A DNA stretch of 60,772 bases from Campylobacter sp. (GTDB lineage Bacteria; Campylobacterota; Campylobacteria; Campylobacterales; Campylobacteraceae), in assembly GCF_020024835.1 (NCBI RefSeq), contig NZ_JAHHTD010000005.1:1-60772 (forward strand). Direction: 5' to 3'. This document shows positions 7,966 through 17,180 of the stretch, one piece after another. Below the pieces are notes generated by a model. The model ran no database searches. It saw only the letters and a program-made list of their open reading frames with translations, and was not told where the DNA came from. Each line of letters begins with the position of its first letter. Positions within the stretch are counted from its first letter, which is position 1. The translations under genes were made by a program, and so were the position numbers.

Positions 7966-8970
7966 ATGAAAACAAAGTTAGTTTTATTGTCATTATTGGC
8001 TGCTGTTAGTTTAAGTGCTCAAGAGCTTACGATTTATTCTCATAGGCATTATGATGCTGATAAAGGAATTTTTAAATTATTTCAAGAAAAAACAGGGATT
8101 AGTATTAATGTAGTGCAAGCTAAAGCTAATGAGCTTGCTAAGAGATTAGAAGTTGAAGGTAAAAATTCAAAAGCAGATTTGTTTATGACTGCTGATGCTG
8201 GAAATTTAGAGCAAGTTCGCACAAGTGATCTTTTTATTTCTGTTGATTCTCCGGAATTAGAAAAACTTTCTCCTAAAGAATTAAGAGGTAAAAATAACCA
8301 ATGGTATGCTTTTACCACAAGAGCTAGGATTATTATTGCGTCTAAAGATAGGATTAAAGATGGAGAAGTTAAAACTTATGAGGATTTAACTGATCCAAAA
8401 TTTAAAGGTAAGGTTTTAGTAAGAAGCTCAAATAATGTCTATAATATTTCTTTATTAGGCGCTATGATAGATACTTTAGGCAAAGAAAAAGCAAAAGAAT
8501 GGGCTAGTGGTATAGTTAAAAATTTAGCTCGTCCTCCAAAAGGCGGAGATCGTGATCAAATTCGTGCTATTTATGCTAAAGAAGGTGATTTAGCTATTTC
8601 AAATAGTTATTATCTGGGTCATTTAGCAAATTCTAAAAATCCACAAGATGTAGAAGCTGCAAATTCTGTAAAAGTCATTTTTCCTAATCAAGATGGTAGA
8701 GGAACGCATATTAATGTAAGTGGTATAGGTGTTTTAAAAACTTCTAAAAATAAAGAAGCAGCTATTAAATTTATTGAATTTATGCTTTCAAAAGAAGCTC
8801 AAGAAATTCTAACAAATCAAAATTATGAATATCCAGTCAATAAAGAAGTAAAACCAGCTAAAATTTTACAATCTTGGGGTGAATTTAAATCAGAAAAACC
8901 AAATTTCGAAGCTTATTGGGGTAATGCTAAAGAGGCTTTAATGATATTTGATGAAGTTGGTTGGAAATGA
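7966..8970 (+). CDS. cfbpA: Ferric-binding periplasmic protein CfbpA
   Basis: Binds ferric iron in the periplasm and delivers it to CfbpBC. The start is placed at ATG 7966, preceded by AGGAAAG, giving a clean signal peptide (KTKLVLLSLLAAVSLSAQE); an in-frame ATG at 7885 would add 27 residues upstream of the signal and is unlikely. The mature protein is an FbpA-type solute-binding protein. Candidate iron ligands are His and Tyr in IYSHRHYD near the mature N-terminus, Tyr in NNVYNIS and the adjacent tyrosines in SNSYYLG, as in the C. jejuni protein that binds iron through Tyr without a synergistic anion. Confidence 0.94.
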   Translation: MKTKLVLLSLLAAVSLSAQELTIYSHRHYDADKGIFKLFQEKTGISINVVQAKANELAKRLEVEGKNSKADLFMTADAGNLEQVRTSDLFISVDSPELEKLSPKELRGKNNQWYAFTTRARIIIASKDRIKDGEVKTYEDLTDPKFKGKVLVRSSNNVYNISLLGAMIDTLGKEKAKEWASGIVKNLARPPKGGDRDQIRAIYAKEGDLAISNSYYLGHLANSKNPQDVEAANSVKVIFPNQDGRGTHINVSGIGVLKTSKNKEAAIKFIEFMLSKEAQEILTNQNYEYPVNKEVKPAKILQSWGEFKSEKPNFEAYWGNAKEALMIFDEVGWK

Positions 8971-8986
8971 TAAGGAAGAATAAAAT

Positions 8987-10582
8987 TTGAAATTTTTAAG
9001 TTTAAGGTGGCTTTTGCCCACCTTTTTTTTGTGTATTCTTATAATCTTACCTATATTGGCTATTATATTGCACATTCCATTTATAGATTTTGATACTTTA
9101 AAGCATTTAAGTAAAAATGTTTTGCCACGTTATATTTATGGTAGCGCTGTAATTTTACTTGGAACTTTAGTGCTTTGCTTAGTATTTGGCTTAATAAGTG
9201 CTTATTTGATTTCTTTTTATAAATTTTTTGGCTCTAAATTTTTTGAATGGTTTTTGATTTTACCTTTAGCTATACCTTCTTATGTGATGGGTTTTGTATG
9301 GATTGATTTATTTGAATTTAAAGGTTTAATTTCTACATTTTTAGGTATTGAAAGACGTATTGATATAATGAATTCTTACGGAGTGATTGTTATTTTATCT
9401 TTTGCTCTTTATCCTTATGTGTATTTTTTTGCTAAAAATTCTTTTTCTAATGGACTTGGAAGTATTATTTTGAGTGCAAAAATTCTAAAAGCTTCGAATT
9501 TAAAAACTTTTTTTAAGGTTGTTTTGCCATTTTGTCGTATAGGTATAGTTTCTTCTTTGCTTTTAGTTGCAATGGAGACTTTGAGTGATTATGGTTTAGT
9601 TGCATATTTTGGTGTAGATACTTTTAGTGCTGGAATTTTTAGAACTTGGGGAAGTGGAGGCGATGAGGTAAGTGCAGTAGCTTTAAGCGTGGCTTTGCTT
9701 GTTTTTATTGTATTTTTGATGTTATTAGAAAAAATTCAAAGAGGTAAAAAAGGATTTACACAAAATGTGTTTTTACCAACTCCTAAAGACGAGTTAAAAG
9801 GTTTTAAATCTTTTTTAGCTTTTTTATGGTGCTTTCACCTTGCTTTTTTATCTTTTATTGTGCCTATTATTTGGCTTATTTATTGGGCTCAATTTGATTT
9901 TATTCAAAGTTTTTATAATGTTTTAACTCCATCTTTATATAGCTTAAGTGTTTCATTAATTAGTTCATTTTGCATTGTATTTGTGGCTTTTTATTTATGT
10001 TTTGTGATTCGTTTAAATAATACAAAATTTTCAAAAACAATGCTTTGGCTTGCTACTTTAGGGTATTCTTTACCTGGTGCTGTTGTAGCTGTTGGAATTT
10101 TGGTAATTTTAGGTGTTTTAAATAAGATTTTTGATGTATTATCCTTTGAATATGCTGTGGGTGGTGGCTTTTTAGTTTTATTTTTTGGTTATTTTGTAAG
10201 ATTTTTAGCCTCTGGGATTTTTGCTACTCAATCAGGCTTTGAAAGAATTTCAAAACATATAGACTATGCAAATTTGACTTTAAAAATTAAACCTTTTAAA
10301 ATATTTACTCATATACATTTTCCTTTAATTAAATATTATTTAGCTTTAGCTGTAGTGATTATTTGTGTAGATATTTTAAAAGAACTTCCTATTTCCACTA
10401 TACTTTCTCCATCTGGTTTTCAAACTTTATCATCTTTGGTATTTGCATATAGTGAAACAGAATTAATCTACAATGTCGCTTTGCCTTCTTTAATTATAGT
10501 ATTTTTTGGGATTATCCCCACTTTTTTAATGCACTATTTGCAAGATAAAAACAATCAAAGGAAAAACTCGTGCAAGTGTTGA
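8987..10582 (+). CDS. cfbpB: Iron ABC transporter permease CfbpB
   Basis: 531-residue inner-membrane permease with about twelve hydrophobic segments in two related halves. Each half carries an EAA-type loop for ATPase contact (around residues 160-180 and 420-440). It belongs to the FbpB/SfuB family of ferric permeases. The TTG start at 8987 follows AAGGAAG at 8972-8978. It is 16 bases from cfbpA and overlaps cfbpC by 13 bases, forming an operon. Confidence 0.94.
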   Translation: MKFLSLRWLLPTFFLCILIILPILAIILHIPFIDFDTLKHLSKNVLPRYIYGSAVILLGTLVLCLVFGLISAYLISFYKFFGSKFFEWFLILPLAIPSYVMGFVWIDLFEFKGLISTFLGIERRIDIMNSYGVIVILSFALYPYVYFFAKNSFSNGLGSIILSAKILKASNLKTFFKVVLPFCRIGIVSSLLLVAMETLSDYGLVAYFGVDTFSAGIFRTWGSGGDEVSAVALSVALLVFIVFLMLLEKIQRGKKGFTQNVFLPTPKDELKGFKSFLAFLWCFHLAFLSFIVPIIWLIYWAQFDFIQSFYNVLTPSLYSLSVSLISSFCIVFVAFYLCFVIRLNNTKFSKTMLWLATLGYSLPGAVVAVGILVILGVLNKIFDVLSFEYAVGGGFLVLFFGYFVRFLASGIFATQSGFERISKHIDYANLTLKIKPFKIFTHIHFPLIKYYLALAVVIICVDILKELPISTILSPSGFQTLSSLVFAYSETELIYNVALPSLIIVFFGIIPTFLMHYLQDKNNQRKNSCKC

Positions 10583-11535
10583 GAATAGAAAATTTATATA
10601 AATCTTTTTTTGATGTTGAAGTTTTAAAAGGAATTTCATTAAACTTAAATGAGGGTGAAATTTTAAGTATATTAGGTGAGAGTGGTTGTGGAAAAAGTTC
10701 TTTGCTTGGTTGTATAGCTGGATTTTTTGAGATAAATGATGGCAAAATTTATATAGAGGAAAAATTAGTTGCTTCTAAAAATTTGTATTTACCTCCTCAA
10801 AATCGTGATATTGGTGTTTTATTTCAAGATTATGCTTTATTTCCACATCTTAATGTAAAAGAAAATATTTGTTTTGGTATTGCAAATCTTAGTAAAACAG
10901 AACAAGAGCAACGATTAGACGAGCTTTTAGAAATTTTAAATTTAAATGAACTTTTGTGTCGGTATCCTAATGAATTAAGTGGTGGGCAAGCTCAAAGAGT
11001 GGCTTTAGCAAGGACTATTGTTGCTAGGCCAAAAATTATACTTTTTGATGAACCTTTTTCAAATTTAAATCACACTTTAAGTGTAAAAATGCGAAAAGAA
11101 ATCAAAAATATTTTAAAAATGCACAAGCTTAGTGCAATTTTTGTAACTCACGATAGAGAAGATGCTTTTTATCTTTCTGATTATATAGCATTAATCCACG
11201 AGGGAAAAATTTTAGATTATAACGATGCTTATAATTTGTATTATTTTCCTAAAAATATCACAAGTGCAAAATTTTTAGGTGAGGCTTTCAAATTAGAAAT
11301 AGACAAAATTTCTAATTTAACCTTTAAAGAATACTTACATCGAAAAAATGGAATTTTGCGTCCCAATGACCTTAAAATTTCTAAGCTACCAACTCCTTTA
11401 GAAGCTTTGGTTTTAGAATGTGATTTTTATGGAGATTTTTATGAGCTTGCTTTAAATTTAGAGGGTAATATTTTTAGTATTTATCATAATAAAGCACTTA
11501 ATAAGGGAGAAAAAATTTATCTTGAATTGGTTTAA
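10570..11535 (+). CDS. cfbpC: Iron ABC transporter ATP-binding protein CfbpC
   Basis: ATPase of the ferric uptake system. Walker A LGESGCGKSS, Q-loop FQDYALFPHL, signature LSGGQAQR, Walker B IILFDEPFS and switch histidine VTHDRED are all intact. A C-terminal regulatory region follows from about residue 235. 321 residues, somewhat shorter than typical FbpC. The GTG start follows AAAGGAAAA and overlaps the end of cfbpB. The last 86 bases include a 47-bp segment repeated 1,919 bp downstream, after the helicase gene. Confidence 0.94.
   Translation: MQVLRIENLYKSFFDVEVLKGISLNLNEGEILSILGESGCGKSSLLGCIAGFFEINDGKIYIEEKLVASKNLYLPPQNRDIGVLFQDYALFPHLNVKENICFGIANLSKTEQEQRLDELLEILNLNELLCRYPNELSGGQAQRVALARTIVARPKIILFDEPFSNLNHTLSVKMRKEIKNILKMHKLSAIFVTHDREDAFYLSDYIALIHEGKILDYNDAYNLYYFPKNITSAKFLGEAFKLEIDKISNLTFKEYLHRKNGILRPNDLKISKLPTPLEALVLECDFYGDFYELALNLEGNIFSIYHNKALNKGEKIYLELV
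11450..11496 (+). repeat. Direct repeat, copy 1 (inside cfbpC 3' end)
   Basis: This 47-bp segment of cfbpC recurs at 13369-13415 with 44 of 47 bases identical (mismatches only at three positions). The two copies bracket the NERD helicase gene, as expected if a unit was inserted at or near the cfbpC 3' end and part of that end was duplicated or reconstituted. Confidence 0.85.
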
Positions 11536-11640
11536 AATGAGAAAAATATTTTATAAATTAATAATTTATATTGCTTAAATAAGCTTTCATTGATATCTTG
11601 GTAGTATTAATGATAATATTTTGTATATTTAAGGCATAAG

Positions 11641-13332
11641 ATGCGAAAAATGATAATTAATTCAAAGTATATATCTACAGATGGAGAAAAATATTTAATT
11701 GATTATTTAGACAATAATTTATTAGAAGATTTTGAAATTTATGCTCAACCTAATTTAAATGGCAATAGGCCTGATATTGTTGTTTTTCATAAAAATAAAG
11801 GTGTGTTTATTATTGAGATTAAAGATTGGAAATTAGAAAGATTTGAAAAGGATTATAAAAAGAATAAATATTATAAATACACTCAAGGCAATCGCATTGA
11901 AATAGCTAATCCAAATTCTCAACTTAAAAGATATAAAGAGCAATTTAATTATTTTAAGCAAGTTCCTATTGTTTGCATACATTATTTTCACAATAGTTAC
12001 ACTGAAGATATTGTTAATTTTTTAGGAGAAAAAGGGATTGAAATTTTTGGATTTGATAAAAAATGTGATCTAATAAGATTTATATTAAATTATCCAAATA
12101 TCTTTATAAATTGTGCAAATGATATAAGAAATTTTATATCGCCAAAAAAACATAAAAAAGAAAATGGAGAGAGAATAGATTTAACTCAGCAGCAAAAAAG
12201 ACTTATAGAACATATCCCAAATTCGTGGAGAAGAGTAAAGGGAGTTGCTGGAAGCGGTAAAACTTTAATCATCGCTCAAAAGGCAGTAAATATAGCAATT
12301 GCTAATAAAAAAGTATTGATTATTTGCTTTAATAAGACATTAAAAAGATATATAAAAGAACAAATTGGAAATTCTTTTAAAGATTTTGATTGGAATTTTA
12401 TAGAATATAATCATTTTCATGAATTTATTAGATTATATGTAGAAGAAAATGAATTAGAAGTAAAAAAGCCGAAATATTTTTTTAATGACTTTAGTTTGTA
12501 TGAACAAGCTTTAATTGGGCAAGTTTTAAAACTACAAAGTGAAGGTTTGAATTTAAAAAATAGAAAATATGATGCTATATTAATAGATGAAGCACAAGAT
12601 TTTAAAAAAGAATGGTTTGATATCTTGCTATATTTTTTAAGTAAAAATAATGAAATTTTGCTAGTAGCTGATGATAAACAAAATTTATATGATAGAGATG
12701 TATCTTGGATAAAAGATAGTATGAATGGTTATGGATATAAATTTAAAGGTGTTTGGGGTGTTTTAAAAGAGGCAAAAAGGACTAATTATTTACCAAATTT
12801 AATATCCAAAGTTAATCAATTTTTTAATTTATTTTTAAAAGATTATTTGGAAAATCACCCTGATAAAAATTTTGGTAATTTTTTAAATTTAGAAACTACT
12901 ACAAATGAAAATATATTGGATTTGCAACCATTGATTTGGGAAAATATAAATGAAAATAATTTATATACGCAAATTTTATATTATTGTAATCATTTTATAA
13001 ATAAAAAATATAAACTAAAGGATATAAGTATCTTGGTGCTTGATAAAAATACAGGATATAATATAAAAACTTTCTTAAATGATAATAACATTGATATTAA
13101 AGATATGTTTGACAATAAAGAAGAATTTTCATTAGAAAACAATAATATAACAATATGCACTATAAATAGCTTCAAAGGTATGGAAAATAAAGTAATCATC
13201 TTTATAAGTGAAGATAAAAATAATATACAAAATGATTTTAAAACTTATGTTGCATTAACAAGAGCTAAAGAAGCCTTGGTAGTGTTAAACAAAAATAAAA
13301 AATACTTAGAATATTCTAAAGAATGGGTGTAA
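11641..13332 (+). CDS. NERD nuclease-domain / UvrD-like superfamily 1 helicase
   Basis: 563 residues. Residues about 5-130 form a NERD (nuclease-related) domain with the PD-(D/E)xK-like core PDIVVFHKNKG...FIIEIKDW. From about 180 a superfamily 1 helicase follows: LTQQQKRLIEHI, Walker A GVAGSGKTL, Walker B AILIDEAQDF, LLVADDKQNLYDR, and the C-terminal YVALTRAKEAL motif VI. All core motifs look intact, so it is probably active on DNA or RNA. AAGG at 11631-11634 precedes the ATG. It stands alone between cfbpC and a duplicated piece of cfbpC, and is probably an accessory, horizontally gained gene. A defence role is possible but unproven. Confidence 0.88.
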   Translation: MRKMIINSKYISTDGEKYLIDYLDNNLLEDFEIYAQPNLNGNRPDIVVFHKNKGVFIIEIKDWKLERFEKDYKKNKYYKYTQGNRIEIANPNSQLKRYKEQFNYFKQVPIVCIHYFHNSYTEDIVNFLGEKGIEIFGFDKKCDLIRFILNYPNIFINCANDIRNFISPKKHKKENGERIDLTQQQKRLIEHIPNSWRRVKGVAGSGKTLIIAQKAVNIAIANKKVLIICFNKTLKRYIKEQIGNSFKDFDWNFIEYNHFHEFIRLYVEENELEVKKPKYFFNDFSLYEQALIGQVLKLQSEGLNLKNRKYDAILIDEAQDFKKEWFDILLYFLSKNNEILLVADDKQNLYDRDVSWIKDSMNGYGYKFKGVWGVLKEAKRTNYLPNLISKVNQFFNLFLKDYLENHPDKNFGNFLNLETTTNENILDLQPLIWENINENNLYTQILYYCNHFINKKYKLKDISILVLDKNTGYNIKTFLNDNNIDIKDMFDNKEEFSLENNNITICTINSFKGMENKVIIFISEDKNNIQNDFKTYVALTRAKEALVVLNKNKKYLEYSKEWV

Positions 13333-13368
13333 GCTATAAATTTATGTTTGTATGAAATTAATAACATA

Positions 13369-13415
13369 CTTTAAATTTAGAGGATAATATTTTTAGTATT
13401 TATCACAACAAAGCA
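13369..13415 (+). repeat. Direct repeat, copy 2 (detached cfbpC 3' fragment)
   Basis: 44 of 47 bases match 11450-11496 inside cfbpC. The sequence has no coding role here, since there is no upstream cfbpC body in frame. It marks the right edge of the unit carrying the helicase gene. Confidence 0.85.
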
Positions 13416-13728
13416 TAGAGATTTTATATAAAGGCAAGTTATCATCTTATAGATACACAGGTAAATTTATTGATTTAGTTCGTAGTATCTTTAGCAATGA
13501 TTGCAAAGAACCTTCATTATTTAGTTCTTAAATTTATAGACAATTTTTTGAGTTATAAATTTTTATTGTGATATTTTTAAGCTTTTATAAATATTTTTAT
13601 TTGATTATTATAGATATGGTTTTTATACTATATGCTGTAATTTTCGTAAGTAAATGCTTAAAACTTCTTTTGATTTTAAAATTTGCTAAAGATTATAAAA
13701 TAAAGTAAAATCACAATTAAAAAGGCAA
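13400..13728 (+). other. 396-bp gene-poor stretch with an orphan ORF tail and a promoter region
   Basis: Right after the repeat, an open frame without a start codon runs to a TAA at 13529-13531 and reads ILYKGKLSSYRYTGKF then IDLVRSIFSNDCKE. The composition looks like real protein, so it is probably the C-terminal scrap of a lost gene; I do not recognise the family. From 13532 to 13728 the DNA is very AT-rich with no convincing gene. TATAAA/TAAAGT-like sequence near 13693-13707 is the likely promoter of the HD-domain gene. Confidence 0.45.
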
Positions 13729-13731
13729 ATG

Positions 13732-14955
13732 ATGATTAGTGTAGAATTAATAGAGCATATTTTTAAGGCCGCTTTTATATCAAGATGGAATGATTATCCT
13801 AAGATGATAAATTTAGTGGAGCTTGATAAACAAGCACATAAGTTTATCATTGCATATTTTATGGCAAAAATGGAAAATGATGTCAATATGCGTTTTGTGA
13901 TTGAAGCAGGTATTTTTGAATTCTTAAGTCGTGTTGTTGTAACTGATATCCGCCCTGATGTTTATCATGAAATTTTGCGTCAAAAAAATACACAGATAAA
14001 TGCTTGGGTTTTGACTAAAATTTCCCCTATGATACAAAATATCGAAAATGGTGCATTTTTAAAAAGATATGAAAATTTCTTGCAAGGAAAAGACTATACT
14101 AAAGAAAGACTTATTTTAAAAGCTGCTTCATACTTTGCTACAAGATGGGAATTTAATATAGTTTATCAAACGAGTTCTTTTTTACATGATATTGATGAAA
14201 TTAAAGCTAAAGTAGAAGAAGAGTTAGAGGATTATTATGAGTTAATTGGAGCAAGAAAAATAGCATTAAATCAAAAAATTGCTAAAATTATTGATTTAAG
14301 CGGGCGTTTGCGTTTTCAAAAGCGTTGGGCGCAAACTCCAAGAATTCCTGAAACTGCAGTTTTAGGACATATGCTTGTAGTAGCTATTTTGAGCTATTTT
14401 TACTCCTTAGAGGTAAAAGCTTGTGATGGTAGATTAGAAAGTAATTTTTATTGTGCTTTATTTCATGACTTACCAGAGAGCTTGACAAGAGATATTATAA
14501 CTCCTGTTAAATATGGTATAGAGGGGCTAAATGAGGTTATTAATGAATATGAAATGAAGTTGATTAATGAAAAAATTTTACCTTTTATCCCCTTTTCTTT
14601 TCGAGAAGAATTTAGTTATATATTGGGTATTAGAGAAGGATTAGAGGGTGAAAATACTTATATAAAAAATGAATTTGAAAACCGAATTTTCAATAATAAA
14701 CCCAGTGTTTATAGTGGAAGTTTAGACGCTGTAAATGAGGATCATTTTAAGGCTATTGATGGTAAAGCATTGAAATATTGTGATAAAATCGCAGCCTTTA
14801 TTGAGGCAGCTTTGTCTATTAGTTGTGGGGTTAAATCCAAAGAATTAGAAAGCGGTCTTGATGGAATGTATGAGTATTTTAAATCAAATCCAACTATTAA
14901 TGGAGTAAATTTTTTAAAAATATGTGAAGATATTAAGGGATATTTCAAACTTTAA
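13732..14955 (+). CDS. HD-domain protein (YfbR-like nucleotidase-type)
   Basis: About 407 residues, cytoplasmic. The C-terminal half carries an HD metal-dependent phosphohydrolase domain: LGHMLVVAILSYFY, then ALFHDLPESLTRDIITPVK with the HD pair, followed by conserved acidic residues. This resembles the HDxPExxTGDIxTPVK motif of YfbR 5'-deoxynucleotidases. The N-terminal half (about 1-170) also looks helical, so a duplicated or regulatory HD-like region is possible. ATG 13732 is preferred over ATG 13729 because AAGG at 13722-13725 then has a six-base spacer. Substrate unknown. Confidence 0.8.
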   Translation: MISVELIEHIFKAAFISRWNDYPKMINLVELDKQAHKFIIAYFMAKMENDVNMRFVIEAGIFEFLSRVVVTDIRPDVYHEILRQKNTQINAWVLTKISPMIQNIENGAFLKRYENFLQGKDYTKERLILKAASYFATRWEFNIVYQTSSFLHDIDEIKAKVEEELEDYYELIGARKIALNQKIAKIIDLSGRLRFQKRWAQTPRIPETAVLGHMLVVAILSYFYSLEVKACDGRLESNFYCALFHDLPESLTRDIITPVKYGIEGLNEVINEYEMKLINEKILPFIPFSFREEFSYILGIREGLEGENTYIKNEFENRIFNNKPSVYSGSLDAVNEDHFKAIDGKALKYCDKIAAFIEAALSISCGVKSKELESGLDGMYEYFKSNPTINGVNFLKICEDIKGYFKL

Positions 14956-14959
14956 AACC

Positions 14960-15066
14960 CTCTTCCAGATGGCTGCGGCACACACTAATAATAAGTGCTC
15001 TGCTGTGTTCCCACCCTGAAGCGGTGCTTAAAATTAACATTGCACAGGTCTAAAAGAAGGCAGTGG
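14960..15066 (-). ncRNA. ffs: Signal recognition particle RNA (4.5S-like)
   Basis: On the minus strand the sequence contains the SRP domain IV hallmark: CAGG-GTG-GGAA-CAC-AGCAG. This is a GGAA tetraloop closed by a three-base stem and flanked by the asymmetric CAGG/AGCAG internal loop that binds Ffh. The tetraloop lies at 15008-15011. The flanks (GACCTGTGC... and ...GTGTGCCGCAGCC) pair loosely to give an elongated hairpin. The ends are approximate. GC content is far above the surroundings. It faces the HD gene tail to tail. Confidence 0.85.
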
Positions 15067-15109
15067 TAATGATATCTTAAAATATCTTAAAAAATATTGA
15101 GGTGTAAAA

Positions 15110-15538
15110 ATGATTAATTTATTTGCAAATTTTTTATCTAAATTCAGAGAAATTTTTGTACCAAGTCATTTGTCTTTAGAATTTAGAGCAAAATCTTTTG
15201 CTGCAATTATAGTAGCAAATAAAAATATAAAACAAGAATCATGGGATATTTTAAATGAAATTTCAAAAGAAGTTTATCCTAAGGATAAAAGCAGGCAAGC
15301 TGTATTAGTGCAAACTACTAAAGAATATATAGATTTAGTGTTGAAAAATAAATTAAGTTTAGATTCTTTGCTTAAAAATATTGCTTTTCTTTTAAAAACT
15401 CATCCGCGTTATGCTCAAAAGATAAATTTTAATAGACTAAAGTGTTTTTTAGATAAAAACGAGGAAGAATCTTTGATACAGCAAAGAGTGATAGAATTTT
15501 TTGAACAAGAAATAAGTTATATAGTATCAAAAAATTAA
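15110..15538 (+). CDS. Conserved hypothetical alpha-helical protein next to flgE
   Basis: 142 residues, predicted largely helical with no signal peptide or membrane segment; charged, cytoplasmic in character. AGGTGTAAAA precedes the ATG. It converges on flgE with a 13-bp gap. A small gene of this kind stands beside flgE in C. jejuni in the same convergent arrangement (from memory). I do not recognise a domain and assign no function. Confidence 0.7.
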   Translation: MINLFANFLSKFREIFVPSHLSLEFRAKSFAAIIVANKNIKQESWDILNEISKEVYPKDKSRQAVLVQTTKEYIDLVLKNKLSLDSLLKNIAFLLKTHPRYAQKINFNRLKCFLDKNEEESLIQQRVIEFFEQEISYIVSKN

Positions 15539-15551
15539 TAAAACGCTTGTT

Positions 15552-17177
15552 TTAGCGTTTCATATTAATGGCTTTTTGAATCATTTGATCAGCTGTGCTA
15601 ATGCTTTTGCTACTTGAGTCATATGCTTTTTGTAAGGATATTAAATTTGCAAATTCTATAGCTAAATCCACATTAGATTGTTCTAAATATGAACCTTTAA
15701 AACTTGCTGTGCTAAATTTTCCATCATTACTTAGTAAAAATGTTGGTTTTCCGCTATTGCTAGTTTGTCCATATAAATTTTCACCAAGTTTTTCTAAGCC
15801 TTGTTCATTGATAAAATTAAATAGGGCAAGTTTAGCCATAGGAATTTGATTGCCATTTGTAAATGTTGCTACTATAGTTCCATCAAGATTAATAGCATAA
15901 TTGTTTAAAAATCCTTCTCCAAGCCCGTCTGTTTTAGTATGCACAGAAGGTTGTTTATTGCTTAAAGCGTGGAGTCCATCATAGCCTGAATTTGGAATTC
16001 TTGGATCATAATAAGAACCAAGATTAATATTAACTTTGACCCCGTTATTATCCACTGAAGTTAAAGTATTTGCTATTAAAGCTCCAGATTCATTAAATGT
16101 GATTAAACCTTCAGTTGTTCCTCCAATTTTGTTATTGTCATTATCATACACTTGTGCTACAGCTTTGTATTCTAAATCGGTGCCATTTTGAGGCAAGACT
16201 CTATCAAGTTTTACTTTTACCCAGCTAATTGAGCCATCAGGATTGATAAGCTTTGCAGATAATTCTGAGCTATCTGAAACCTCTTTTTCCATACTTATAT
16301 GAGATGATTTTAGCGTAGCGTTTGCTAAATTTATTTTATCTAGTGTTTGATTTTCAAGATTAAAAGATAGATCATCATCTAAAGTAGCTTGTAATGTTTG
16401 AGTAATACCATTTTCATCTTCTATGTCAAAATATATCATAGTGCCAGGTTGCAAACCAAATATTTGCTCGTCTTTAACACTCCCAGATATATTAAAAGTT
16501 CCATCATCATTTTTTGTAAAATTAAATTTTTCAACATCAAGATCGATATTTACAGCTTCTGTTTTTGTGCTTGTATCTAAATTTCCACTCCAAGTGATAT
16601 TTTGAGTTGGTTGAGGTGGCAAATAAAGATTTTTAGGAACAGATATTGGTCCTTGCGTATTTACCCCACCCATTGGAAAATCTACACCCGGCTTTCCTGT
16701 AAGGGCTGTAGTTACTCTTTGATCAAGTTGTTGCCCAAACATATTTGAAACTCTATTGCTAAGTTGAATTTCTTGTAATGATGGATTCATCGTCCCAAGT
16801 ACATAATTTCCATTTGCATCAACTAAATTTCCATTTGCATCAGCTCTAAAAGCCCCATTTCTAGTGTAATACACGCTATTGCCATTGGATATTCCAAAAA
16901 ATCCTTTACCTGCAATTGCTACATCAAATTCGCCATCAGTTGCTTCTAAGGGTCCTTGTTCAAATATATCAGTAGCAGAGGCAGCTGAAGTTCCATATCC
17001 TATTTGATCTTTGTTGTATGATTGCGTTGTCATTGTGCTATAAAATACATCTTTAAATCCAACTTCAGAGTATTTAAACCCTATTGTATTGACATTAGAA
17101 ATATTATTAGCCGTGTTGTCTATGCTATGACTTTGAGATTTTACTCCATTTACTCCATTATAAAGTGCTGTAAACAT
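15552..17177 (-). CDS. flgE: Flagellar hook protein FlgE (541-residue form)
   Basis: Starts with the rod/hook family N-terminus (FTALYNGVNGVKSQSHSIDNTANNISN) and ends with the matching C-terminal helix (LISLQKAYDSSSKSISTADQ), the coiled-coil segments that pack in the axial structure. The body is a variable surface region. Campylobacter carries two flgE-like genes: a longer one (over 800 residues) that forms the bulk hook and this roughly 545-residue form next to flgD. It has no promoter of its own in the 3-bp gap and is read with flgD from the sigma54 site at 18209. Confidence 0.92.
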   Translation of the reverse strand: MFTALYNGVNGVKSQSHSIDNTANNISNVNTIGFKYSEVGFKDVFYSTMTTQSYNKDQIGYGTSAASATDIFEQGPLEATDGEFDVAIAGKGFFGISNGNSVYYTRNGAFRADANGNLVDANGNYVLGTMNPSLQEIQLSNRVSNMFGQQLDQRVTTALTGKPGVDFPMGGVNTQGPISVPKNLYLPPQPTQNITWSGNLDTSTKTEAVNIDLDVEKFNFTKNDDGTFNISGSVKDEQIFGLQPGTMIYFDIEDENGITQTLQATLDDDLSFNLENQTLDKINLANATLKSSHISMEKEVSDSSELSAKLINPDGSISWVKVKLDRVLPQNGTDLEYKAVAQVYDNDNNKIGGTTEGLITFNESGALIANTLTSVDNNGVKVNINLGSYYDPRIPNSGYDGLHALSNKQPSVHTKTDGLGEGFLNNYAINLDGTIVATFTNGNQIPMAKLALFNFINEQGLEKLGENLYGQTSNSGKPTFLLSNDGKFSTASFKGSYLEQSNVDLAIEFANLISLQKAYDSSSKSISTADQMIQKAINMKR

Positions 17178-17180
17178 ATT

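Noticed and set aside
11641..13332. NERD-helicase as part of a multi-gene defence island
   Set aside because: No other defence, restriction, toxin or integrase gene is adjacent; only a single-gene insertion is supported.
13616..13708. 30-codon hydrophobic ORF (VFILYAVIFVSKCLKLL...) before the HD gene
   Set aside because: No ribosome binding site and it overlaps the likely promoter; AT-rich DNA easily yields such frames.
15595..15849. Plus-strand frames inside flgE, fliI, pyrE and similar genes
   Set aside because: They lie opposite strongly conserved genes, lack ribosome binding sites and have no recognisable domains.
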